From Lachancea thermotolerans CBS 6340 (Eukaryota > Ascomycota > Saccharomycetes > Saccharomycetales > Saccharomycetaceae), in contig NC_013084.1 in the NCBI RefSeq assembly GCF_000142805.1, positions 806,001 to 870,000 on the forward strand: 64,000 bases of DNA, in the 5' to 3' direction. The translations under genes and the position numbers were made by a program. Below the pieces are notes generated by a model, which did no database searches, was not told the origin of the DNA, and saw nothing but the letters and a program-made list of their open reading frames with translations. Of the stretch, positions 39,566-46,479 are shown in pieces; within the stretch, counting starts at the first letter, position 1; the number at the start of each line of letters is the position of its first letter.

Positions 39566-40210
39566 TCATGTTTTCAGGACGTTTGCCTTGTACTGGCCCG
39601 CCACATTGCCAGGAGGGTCGTAGCTGCAGATCGTGTACTGGCCGTAGTAGTCGCCGCAGTCAACACGGGCGCAGCCCAGACGCTTGGAAGAGACCCACAC
39701 GAGCTGGGAGAAGTGGCCGGTGTCCTCAGCGAAGCCCGGGTTCTTGAAGTTGTAGAGCCGGACCTCGTTGTACCAGGCTGCGACGGCCGCGGAGGAGTTA
39801 TAGCCCAAAGCGAGATTCTCCCCGTACGACCCGCCAGAGTGCACCAGTGTGCCGTTGCAGTTGTAGGAGTTTGCGTAGTTCTGGGCGTAGCTGGCGAGCT
39901 GCGTCGACCAGGTGAGAGCAGGCGCGTGGTGAAGGGCGCGGTAGGAGTTGTGCTCGAGAAGGATCTGGGTCTGGAAAGACGAACTTGTTGTGGAGGGCAG
40001 CGTCGCTGTCGCCGACGCTGTGGTTGCCGTTGTCACCGACAGCGGCGACGAGGCGCGCGGCGCACTGGTGGACGACAGCCGCACGGTGCGAAAAACGGTG
40101 GTTCTGGTAGTGATCCACGCTGGCGCGGGCTCGCTGGCGAGCGCGATGGTAGCGGCGAGCGCGCGGGATGTCAATAGCAGCAGGGCCCCGAGGACGGACA
40201 GCGGGTTCAT
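39566..40210 (-). CDS. PRY1: Secreted CAP/SCP-domain sterol-binding protein, Pry family (short)
   Basis: Pry proteins are secreted CAP-superfamily members that bind sterols and fatty acids and help export them. This 214-residue member starts with a signal peptide (about 1-19: LSVLGALLLLTSRALA). A short Ser/Thr/Ala-rich stalk runs to about 75, followed by a CAP domain with LLEHNSYRALHHAPALTWS, YGENLALGY, GHFSQLVWVSSKRLGCA and ICSYDPPGNVAGQY. The motifs that fold the caveolin-binding loop and the cleft are present. It is next to SCP160 and in tandem with a second PRY gene, as YJL079C (PRY1) and YJL078C (PRY3) are. The symbol is positional; the protein is shorter than Pry1 (299). Confidence 0.88.
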   Translation of the reverse strand: MNPLSVLGALLLLTSRALAATIALASEPAPAWITTRTTVFRTVRLSSTSAPRASSPLSVTTATTASATATLPSTTSSSFQTQILLEHNSYRALHHAPALTWSTQLASYAQNYANSYNCNGTLVHSGGSYGENLALGYNSSAAVAAWYNEVRLYNFKNPGFAEDTGHFSQLVWVSSKRLGCARVDCGDYYGQYTICSYDPPGNVAGQYKANVLKT

Positions 40211-40451
40211 GGTTTAGGGTGCGCAGATGGTGCGGCGCGCGCGCGCTCAGCTTAAGTAGCGGGAGGCTGTTAGAGAGCGCGACACACCTGTAACACGCCT
40301 GTAACACACCTGCGACACAGCTGTGACGCGCCAACGAAAGAAGTAAATAACAACCAGAGTATTCGATACATAAACCTATAAACCGAGAGCTAGCAGCGCC
40401 AAGGATGCCGCTGGGGGGAATGGGGCGGATGTATCGCGCCAGCTAGCTCTT
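40211..40451. other. Spacer between the two PRY genes
   Basis: Holds the promoter of the short PRY gene, including a four-unit 11-bp tandem repeat at 40281-40324, and the 3' end of the long PRY gene. Confidence 0.6.
40281..40324 (+). repeat. 11-bp tandem repeat, four units
   Basis: Four consecutive 11-mers: GACACACCTGT, AACACGCCTGT, AACACACCTGC and GACACAGCTGT. The units start at 40281, 40292, 40303 and 40314. The array lies 71-114 bp upstream of the short PRY start codon, where an upstream activating element or the transcription start would be. The period is close to one helical turn. Confidence 0.8.
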
Positions 40452-41540
40452 TTAATTCAATGACTTGACGTTCTCCGCGAAGCTGCCAATGACGTTGCCC
40501 GCGCTCTTGTAGGAGCAGATAACGTAGTCGCCCGTGCCGCTGCCACAGGACTTGATGCCGCAGCCCACCTCGGAGGTGGACTTCCACACGAGCTGGGTGA
40601 AGTGGCCGGTGGAGGAGGAGTAGTTAGGGTCGGACCAGTCGTAGGACTTGATCTCGCTGTACCAGGCGTCGACGGCGCCGGTGCCCGAGTAGCCGGCCGC
40701 GAGGTTCTCACCGTAGGGCCCGCCGGAGTGGGTCAGGGTGCCGGAGCAGTCGTAGTTGTCGGCGTAGTCCTGCGCGTAGGAAGCGAGCTCGTCGGACCAC
40801 GAGAGAGACGAGGTGTCCTGGTGGAGGGAACGCTTGTCGTTGTGGGCCTGGAGGATGGCAGAGGCGAAGGACGAGGAGCCGGACGTGGACGACGCGGCGG
40901 CGGAGGACGAGGTGGACGACGCGGACGAGGTCGCGGCAGGCGACGAGGTCGAAATAGAGGTCTCAGCAGCGGCGGACGAGGAGGTTTCAGCGGCGGAGGT
41001 CGAGGTCTTAGCGGGCGACGAGGTGGACGAGGTGGACGACTCGGAGGTCGCGGCCACGGTGGTGGTCTCGGGCGCAGCGGACGACGACGTCGACGCCGCG
41101 ACGGACGTCTCTGCGGCGCTGGTGCCCGCATCAGCGCTGCTCGCCGCACTGCTGGTCGCAGCCTCGCTGGACTCGCTGGCGGTCTCGGACACGGCCGCGG
41201 CCTTCTGGGCCACCGCGGTCACTAGAGGCGCGGACGAAGTCGATTCCGCGGACGATACTGGCGCGGACGACGCCGCACCCGAGCCGTACAAGGTCGTCAC
41301 AACGACGACGACGGAGCCGGTGGCCTCGCTCGCCGAGGCGGTCGCGGTAGCGACCGCGTCGGAGGGCTGCTCCGTGGTCAGCGACGTGTACGTCGAACCG
41401 TTATCGACGTACACCGCCGCGCGCACCGTGGCGGTGTGCTCCTGGTGGACGTGTTCTGTCACGGTGGTCTGCGCCGCGGGCGCGGCGAGAGCCGCGCCGA
41501 CGGCGGTAGCGGATACTAGTGCGATTTGCGAGAGCTTCAT
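40452..41540 (-). CDS. PRY3: Secreted CAP/SCP-domain sterol-binding protein, Pry family (long stalk)
   Basis: The 362-residue product has a signal peptide (MKLSQIALVSATAVGAALAA), a segment like Pry1/Pry2 N-termini (TVTEHVHQEHTATVRAAVY), and a Ser/Thr/Ala-rich, probably O-mannosylated stalk (about 60-220). The CAP domain spans about 225-355 (AHNDKRSLHQDTSSLSW, YGENLAAGYSG, GHFTQLVWKSTSEVGCG, VICSYKSAGNVIGSF). The end shows no GPI-anchor signal, unlike Pry3 of S. cerevisiae (881 residues), so it is more Pry1/Pry2-like in form although it sits in the PRY3 position. Codon bias in the stalk is extreme (GC-ending Ser/Ala), which creates long antisense open frames. The start follows an in-frame region without upstream ATG. 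Confidence 0.92.
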   Translation of the reverse strand: MKLSQIALVSATAVGAALAAPAAQTTVTEHVHQEHTATVRAAVYVDNGSTYTSLTTEQPSDAVATATASASEATGSVVVVVTTLYGSGAASSAPVSSAESTSSAPLVTAVAQKAAAVSETASESSEAATSSAASSADAGTSAAETSVAASTSSSAAPETTTVAATSESSTSSTSSPAKTSTSAAETSSSAAAETSISTSSPAATSSASSTSSSAAASSTSGSSSFASAILQAHNDKRSLHQDTSSLSWSDELASYAQDYADNYDCSGTLTHSGGPYGENLAAGYSGTGAVDAWYSEIKSYDWSDPNYSSSTGHFTQLVWKSTSEVGCGIKSCGSGTGDYVICSYKSAGNVIGSFAENVKSLN

Positions 41541-41858
41541 TGGGACTGGAGGGCTGGGACGGGGTGACGGGGCGCTTCGGAGCGGGGGAGGGTTCTTAAA
41601 GGAGTGGACGTAAACTGCACGGGGGCTGGGTTCACAAGCGGAAAGCGTGGTGTGTTCGAAACAGGCTCCCACTGCTTGACACTGCTCGAGTCCTATACTT
41701 ATATACCCGAGCGCACGGGCGATGCCGGATCTGGCCAGAATGCATATGTTCCGGGCGCAGGCTGGCCATTCCTGCTGAAAGGGGCAAAACAGCGCTGGCG
41801 CGGGGCGCGGGCCAGACAGAAAAGGCTGCGACGCGAAAACGGGGAATGCTGGGTGTGG

Positions 41859-42265
41859 CACGTGACCCAGCGCGCGGGCTGGGCGCGCGGATCGGGGCGG
41901 TGAATGCGGTCACGTGGTACGCATTGGGAATGCGGTCAGAAGAGGGGAATGCGGGGCTCTGGGTGTCGGCGCTGGGTGTTGAGTAAAGTATCGCTGCGTA
42001 CGCCGACGTCACGTGGACGTTGTTCACGGTCACGTGTATGGTGTTACTGTCACGTGTGCGGGTGCATATCACGTGCGCAGTGACACGTGCACGTGCTTCG
42101 CCGCGCGTCACGTGCCTCCCTGCTGACAAACCCGCTTCCGCATTTCTAAGCATGGCGAAGATAGCCGGATATGCCCCATGCATAACCACACGTCGCCATT
42201 GGAATCTCGCACGGCCGTGCAGACGCTGCAGGGGCTGTGAAGCGGTTGTTTGCCTGTTTCACGTG
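41859..42265. promoter_or_regulatory. CACGTG E-box cluster with 20-bp phased core
   Basis: CACGTG starts at 41859, 41911, 42010, 42031, 42051, 42070, 42084, 42090, 42109 and 42260. Seven fall within 105 bp (42010-42114). Leaving out 42084, the successive core spacings are 21, 20, 19, 20 and 19, about two helical turns each, so the sites face the same side of the helix. Seven of the ten read TCACGTG on the plus strand and one (41859) on the minus strand; only 42084 and 42090 do not. This fits the RTCACRTG preference of Cbf1. Candidate factors are Cbf1, Tye7 or Pho4. The flanks are GC-rich, so no AT-rich centromere element II follows. Confidence 0.8.
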
Positions 42266-42675
42266 CACCGAGCTGAAGGGCTCATCGATGGAGCTGTTTC
42301 TTGGCTAGCAGGCCAGTGTGTTCTCTGCGGCGCTTTGGGCGATTGGAGCTCCTGCGTGCTCGGCAGATACTCGCTATTCTGCTTGGCTTCTAGCAAGCAG
42401 ACGGGTGTTTTAGGTGTCGTTGGTGTTTTTGCTTCTCTGGCATCTCTGGTGTCCCTAGTGTGTTTTTTTCGCTCTTGGATGTGTACAGGTCGGCTATGCA
42501 CGCCGCGTCGTTGCCCTGAACAGCAAGCTCTTGACGGCCATGTCCTCGATGCGGCGTAAGCGGCTGCCGCAGAGCGCACTGTGCGCAGGTATAAGTGGTT
42601 CAGGGCTTTGCGCATGCGTCGCAGTGTGTCTTTTTTTGGTGTGTCTTGGAATAAAGCGCAGACGCGCACATCTAA

Positions 42676-42682
42676 TTAGTAA
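42676..42682. promoter_or_regulatory. Yap1 response element, FLR1 promoter
   Basis: TTAGTAA is the exact reverse complement of the canonical Yap1 site TTACTAA. It lies 274 bp before the FLR1 start codon. S. cerevisiae FLR1 is a classical Yap1 target in oxidative and drug stress, so the site is expected. Confidence 0.65.
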
Positions 42683-42860
42683 GTTGAAGGACCTAAGCAG
42701 GATTTTATAGAAGATGTTGGAAGGAAACTCCCGCGATGTCAATGGCGCTGCGTAAGCTAACAGAGGGGCCAAGGGTCTTTCCGGGGGGTGGGCGGAGATG
42801 GCGGCAACGTGTGCGAAGGGCAGGCAACATTTGTCATCTGCGCGAGGCCTTGGAAGCGGT

Positions 42861-42868
42861 TATAAGTA
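42861..42868 (+). promoter_or_regulatory. TATA box, FLR1
   Basis: TATAAGTA, 89 bp before the FLR1 ATG, a normal distance for an inducible yeast gene. Confidence 0.55.
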
Positions 42869-42949
42869 GAGCTTAGGATGCTGAGCTTGTGGAGGGATAC
42901 ACTTGGTCTTGACATCGTACATCCCATAGATCTTCTGACGTGACGCGAC

Positions 42950-44599
42950 ATGTATAGCGACAATTACCGAAACACGCTTCTGGTGGACGTCCTGGAGTAC
43001 TTCCGGCTGGTTAAGCCCAGCCACAACTTCGCGCCGCAGGCGACGCAGGCGTCTCTGGACCAGGAGTCGTCGAATAAATCGACCAAAGAAGCAGACATCG
43101 AGAAGGACCTCGAGTCCGGCAGCGGCGCTGGCAGCGCCGCCGCCAGCGCCACGGGCGAAAACAGGACCGACGGCGAGGCGGCGGCCAGCGACCCGTTCCT
43201 GGTCGACTGGAACGGACCCAGCGACCCCGAAAACCCCCACAACTGGAGCAGGTCCAAGAAGGGCTTTGTGGTGGTCCAGATCATGATCCTCACGTGCGTC
43301 ACATACATGGGCGCGTCCATCTACACGCCGGGCCAGGAGTACATCCAACAGGAGTTCGGCGTGGGCCACGTCGTCGGCACGCTCAACCTCTCCCTCTACG
43401 TGCTGGGCTACGGCCTGGGCCCCATGGTGTTCTCGCCGCTCTCGGAGACCGCGCGCTTCGGGCGCCAGCACATCTACCTCGTCACACTATTCCTCTTCAT
43501 GATTTTCCAGGTGGGCGCCGCCACGGTTCATAACATTGGCGGCCTGGTCGTTATCCGGTTCATCAGCGGCGTGCTGTGCTCGCCTGCGCTCGCCACGGGC
43601 GCGGGAAGCATGGGCGACTTCATCTCTCCGGAGCTCGTACCCATCTTCATTGGTATGTGGGCCGTGGGCGCCGTGGCGGCCCCCGTGCTCGCTCCTCTCC
43701 TGGGTGCGGCCATGACAGTCGCGGAAAACTGGCGCTGGATCTTCTGGCTGTTGATGTGGCTTGCCGCTGCCACGTTCCTGCTCCTGGCGGCCTTCTTCCC
43801 AGAGACGTATGCAAGCAACATCCTGCACCGCCGCGCGGCCAGAATCAGACGCGAGACCGGCGACAACCGCTACTACACCAAGCAGGAGCGCGCCGAAAGC
43901 GAAATTAAAACCAAGGACTTCATCTCGGAGATCCTGTACAGACCCTTTGAGATCATTTTCAAGGAGCCTATTGTGCTAGCCTTCGACATCTACATCGCGC
44001 TCTGTTACGGCGCGTTCTACCTCTTCTTCGAGGCCTTCCCCATTGTGTTTGTCGGCATTTACAACTTTACTCTGATCGAGCTGGGCCTCGCGTTCCTGGG
44101 CTTCTGCGTGGGCTGTGTGATAGCGTACATCGCGTTCCTGACATTCCTGGCCAAAGTCATCATGCCAAAGTTCAAGAACAACACTTTCACTCCCGAATCT
44201 TTCCTCTTACTAGCCATGTCCGTGTGCTGGTCTCTGCCCCTGTCGCTCTTCCTGTTTGGCTGGGCGGCCGGCGTCCACTGGATCCTGCCGATGATCGCGG
44301 AGATATTCTTTGTTTTGTGTGTATTCAACTTGTTCCAGGCCACCTTTGCCTACCTGGCCATCTGCTACCCACGCTACATGGCGTCCGTGTTTGCCGGAAA
44401 TGGCTTCTGTCGTGCAGTTTTCGCATGCGCCTTCCCGCTCTTCGGTCGCGCAATGTATGAGAACCTTGGTTCCGAGAAGTACCCGGTAGGGTGGGGCTCT
44501 TCTTTGGTGGGGTTCTTCAGCATTGCTTTGGCCGCCATTCCTTTCATTTTCAACAAATATGGCTCGCAGTTGAGGGGCAGGTCCTCTTACGCTAATTAA
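42950..44599 (+). CDS. FLR1: Multidrug:H+ antiporter Flr1 (MFS, DHA1)
   Basis: Flr1 is a plasma-membrane drug:proton antiporter giving fluconazole and multidrug resistance. The 549-residue product (S. cerevisiae 548) is highly similar throughout: N-terminal YRNTLLVDVLEYFRLV, DWNGPSDPENPHNWSRSKK, TM1 onward TCVTYMGASIYTPGQEYIQQ, motif region LGYGLGPMVFSPLSETARFGR, antiporter motif VAAPVLAPLLGAA, and the C-terminal ASVFAGNGFCRAVFACAFPL. Twelve hydrophobic spans are visible. In S. cerevisiae it is YBR008C, far from the PRY-NET1 block, so its place here reflects a rearrangement in one lineage. The promoter has a Yap1 site. GC-rich codon use matches the neighbours and gives no sign of foreign origin. 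Confidence 0.97.
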   Translation: MYSDNYRNTLLVDVLEYFRLVKPSHNFAPQATQASLDQESSNKSTKEADIEKDLESGSGAGSAAASATGENRTDGEAAASDPFLVDWNGPSDPENPHNWSRSKKGFVVVQIMILTCVTYMGASIYTPGQEYIQQEFGVGHVVGTLNLSLYVLGYGLGPMVFSPLSETARFGRQHIYLVTLFLFMIFQVGAATVHNIGGLVVIRFISGVLCSPALATGAGSMGDFISPELVPIFIGMWAVGAVAAPVLAPLLGAAMTVAENWRWIFWLLMWLAAATFLLLAAFFPETYASNILHRRAARIRRETGDNRYYTKQERAESEIKTKDFISEILYRPFEIIFKEPIVLAFDIYIALCYGAFYLFFEAFPIVFVGIYNFTLIELGLAFLGFCVGCVIAYIAFLTFLAKVIMPKFKNNTFTPESFLLLAMSVCWSLPLSLFLFGWAAGVHWILPMIAEIFFVLCVFNLFQATFAYLAICYPRYMASVFAGNGFCRAVFACAFPLFGRAMYENLGSEKYPVGWGSSLVGFFSIALAAIPFIFNKYGSQLRGRSSYAN

Positions 44600-45110
44600 T
44601 CTGCGTCCCTTGACACTTTTCGCAAGCGCCCGTCTCATGGTCCGTTGTTCATAGAAGCTTTGTGCAAGCCGTTTCAGGCTGAGTCGTCAAAACACGTCTC
44701 GCAGTACATGTTTGAAAGGACCGCGCCGCGGCTTCAGCTGCTAGAACTTTTGAGCTGGACTGTAGTTTAGTAGTATATCAGTAGTCCGAACTAATAAATT
44801 TACCATTATAATTAATGGACAGGGAGTGGATATATACGGTAAGATTCAAACAACAAACGATGTTCCCGCATACAAACACCGCTCGCGCTTGGTACCTGCC
44901 TTACGTTGCCGGCGCTCTTTAAGCCGCTGAGATACCTGGCCTTTCTATTATCCCAAAATTCAACTACTTTGCATAGAACAAACGCCAAGCGTAACGACGC
45001 GCATAATGATAAATCACGTGGCAGACCTCTCATCTAGCGACCACAGTTCCTATCACGCTCTCCGGTCTTTCTCTACTATTCTATGCTCCCATCTTTTACC
45101 TTCATCAATT
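44600..45110. other. Intergenic, FLR1 to tRNA-Ala
   Basis: A 511-bp spacer with no supported gene. A 73-codon minus-strand ATG frame at 44812-45033 lies in the general position of S. cerevisiae ICS3 but shows nothing recognisable. No LTR ends were seen next to the tRNA. Confidence 0.45.
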
Positions 45111-45183
45111 GGGCGTGTGGCGTAGTTGGTAGCGCGCTCCCTTAGCATGGGAGAGGTCATCGGTTCGACTCCGGTCTCGTCCA
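45111..45183 (+). tRNA. tRNA-Ala (AGC)
   Basis: A 73-nt intronless tRNA nearly identical to S. cerevisiae tRNA-Ala. The acceptor begins GGGCGTG. The anticodon arm is CTCCC-TTAGCAT-GGGAG with anticodon AGC. The T arm contains GGTTCGACTCC and discriminator A. The G3:U70 pair, the alanine identity element, is present (G3 against T70). The B-box matches. A run of nine T at 45184-45192 is the Pol III terminator. Confidence 0.97.
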
Positions 45184-45371
45184 TTTTTTTTCGCAGAAAT
45201 GCACATTGTCACGTGCTGGTAACCTCCTACGGCATCCTCACCCCGGCACTGTCGCTCGTGTTCCCACGTACCACCACTTTAAGGCTCCAGGTGGCGCTTC
45301 CAAGGACAACTGAAACGCGCAGCGTCGCCCTACGCAGGCTCCCCACACTCTCGCACGCGCACTCTCACGCA

Positions 45372-46346
45372 ATGCAGGAGATCTACGTGCCCATTGGAGA
45401 AGACCAGCGCGTCAAACTCACACTCGTCAGCACTTTCCAACACATCGGCCAGGTCCGCAAGTACCTGCACTCTATCCAAGACACGTTTTCCGTGGAGCTC
45501 GACACTTGTGACACGATCACGCAGAACCTGAAGATCCAGTGCGTCTCGCACCGCGCGTGCCGCAGCTGCCCGTTGTATATCCTCGAGTTCGACGACGTCT
45601 CGGACGGGTACGCGCTGTGGAAGTCCGCGGGCGACTGGGCGCTCGGCACGGTGCTGTCGTCGCTGTTCGCCGCACGGCCCGCAAGTAAGCATCGGGCCGC
45701 GCGGCTCGAGACGCAGCTTGCGGCACACGCAACGCGCAAGCACGACCCGGAGTTCCTCGCGCAAGCGCTGCAGAAGCTCAACGTCGACTGGGACGCGCCG
45801 CACGCGCGTTTCGAGTTCGACTTCGCGCTCTTCGTGCGCCTGCTCGACGAGGCCGTCGCACCCGAGATCGGCGCCCGCACTTGCGACTCCTACCTCGAGC
45901 TGGTCTCGCCGCTGCAGTACAAGAGCCTCACCACAATGGTCGTGCTGAGAACCAAGGTCGCCGTCAGCAAGCAGCACGTGGAGTGCAGCCTCAAAGACTA
46001 CGACGCGCGCATGCGCGGCCTGGCGCTGGCGCGCCGCGCCGCGGACCGCGCGGATAGTGTGGCGTTGGACCGGAGCCACGAGGCCTCGGTGCTTTCCGAC
46101 GCTGCCGAGCGCTCGCCGTCGCCTCCGGTCTCCACGTCCGACGACGACGCGTACCTACTCTCTTCCTCGCAGCAGCTGCTCACCAACTTCCAGAAGCACT
46201 TCCGTGGTATGGCCGAGACCTTCGAGACCTTCGACGTCAAGCGCGCCGCCCAGTCTCCTAGGCGTCTCGCCGCCCCGTCCGACTGCTGGAAAGTCTCTAA
46301 ACCTGTGAAAAACGGCAAGTCAAAGCCCAGTAAGGTCCACGCCTAG
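45372..46346 (+). CDS. Protein of unknown function in the YKR011C position
   Basis: Not recognised with confidence. It encodes 324 residues from MQEIYVPIGEDQRVKL. The frame is open upstream through the tRNA, so the first in-frame ATG after the tRNA terminator is used. Features are an N-terminal beta-rich segment, a Cys cluster (CVSHRACRSCPLYILEFDDV, about 60-79), a helical middle with FDFALFVRLLDEAV, and an acidic Ser-rich linker before a basic Lys-rich C-terminus. No signal peptide or membrane helix is seen. It lies between the PRY genes and NET1; in S. cerevisiae the uncharacterised nuclear protein YKR011C (about 353 residues) lies between PRY2 and TOF2. Orthology is inferred from position and size. 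GC-ending codons dominate, making long shadow frames. Confidence 0.85.
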   Translation: MQEIYVPIGEDQRVKLTLVSTFQHIGQVRKYLHSIQDTFSVELDTCDTITQNLKIQCVSHRACRSCPLYILEFDDVSDGYALWKSAGDWALGTVLSSLFAARPASKHRAARLETQLAAHATRKHDPEFLAQALQKLNVDWDAPHARFEFDFALFVRLLDEAVAPEIGARTCDSYLELVSPLQYKSLTTMVVLRTKVAVSKQHVECSLKDYDARMRGLALARRAADRADSVALDRSHEASVLSDAAERSPSPPVSTSDDDAYLLSSSQQLLTNFQKHFRGMAETFETFDVKRAAQSPRRLAAPSDCWKVSKPVKNGKSKPSKVHA

Positions 46347-46479
46347 CGCGCTCGAGACGCCGCCCCCTCAAGCGCCACCCGCTCGAAGCGCCGCGCTCCA
46401 GCTCTGAGAGCTAACAAAAAGTATCTACCTGAAATATCCTGTTTAAATTACACTTGCATCATAAAGCTACTACCCTTTA

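Larger units (their letters stand above)
41541..42949. other. Divergent promoter region PRY / FLR1, 1.4 kb
   Basis: No supported gene. This is the longest non-coding stretch in the window. It holds ten CACGTG motifs between 41859 and 42265, a Yap1 site at 42676 and a TATA box at 42861. Open frames on both strands here are GC-driven and lack recognisable features. Confidence 0.65.

Noticed and set aside
40602-41613. Long plus-strand open frames (207 and 266 codons) opposite the long PRY gene
   Set aside because: They are antisense to a clear CAP-domain gene and translate to low-complexity Gly/Arg/Val or Asp/Glu/Val/Ala strings produced by its biased Ser/Ala/Thr codons.
42010-42114. Centromere (CDEI-like CACGTG repeats)
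   Set aside because: No AT-rich 80-bp CDEII and no TTCCGAA CDEIII follow; flanks are GC-rich.
44812-45033. Minus-strand 73-codon ATG frame near the position of S. cerevisiae ICS3
   Set aside because: No recognisable similarity or features; position alone is weak because the FLR1 insertion has disturbed the locus.
44600-45110. LTR or transposon remnant next to tRNA-Ala
   Set aside because: No paired TG...CA ends, primer-binding site or Ty-like sequence could be seen; the other two tRNAs also lack such signs.
45126-45371. Upstream extension of the YKR011C-position ORF through the tRNA-Ala
   Set aside because: The open frame crosses the tRNA and its terminator and has no conserved residues; the first ATG after the tRNA is used.
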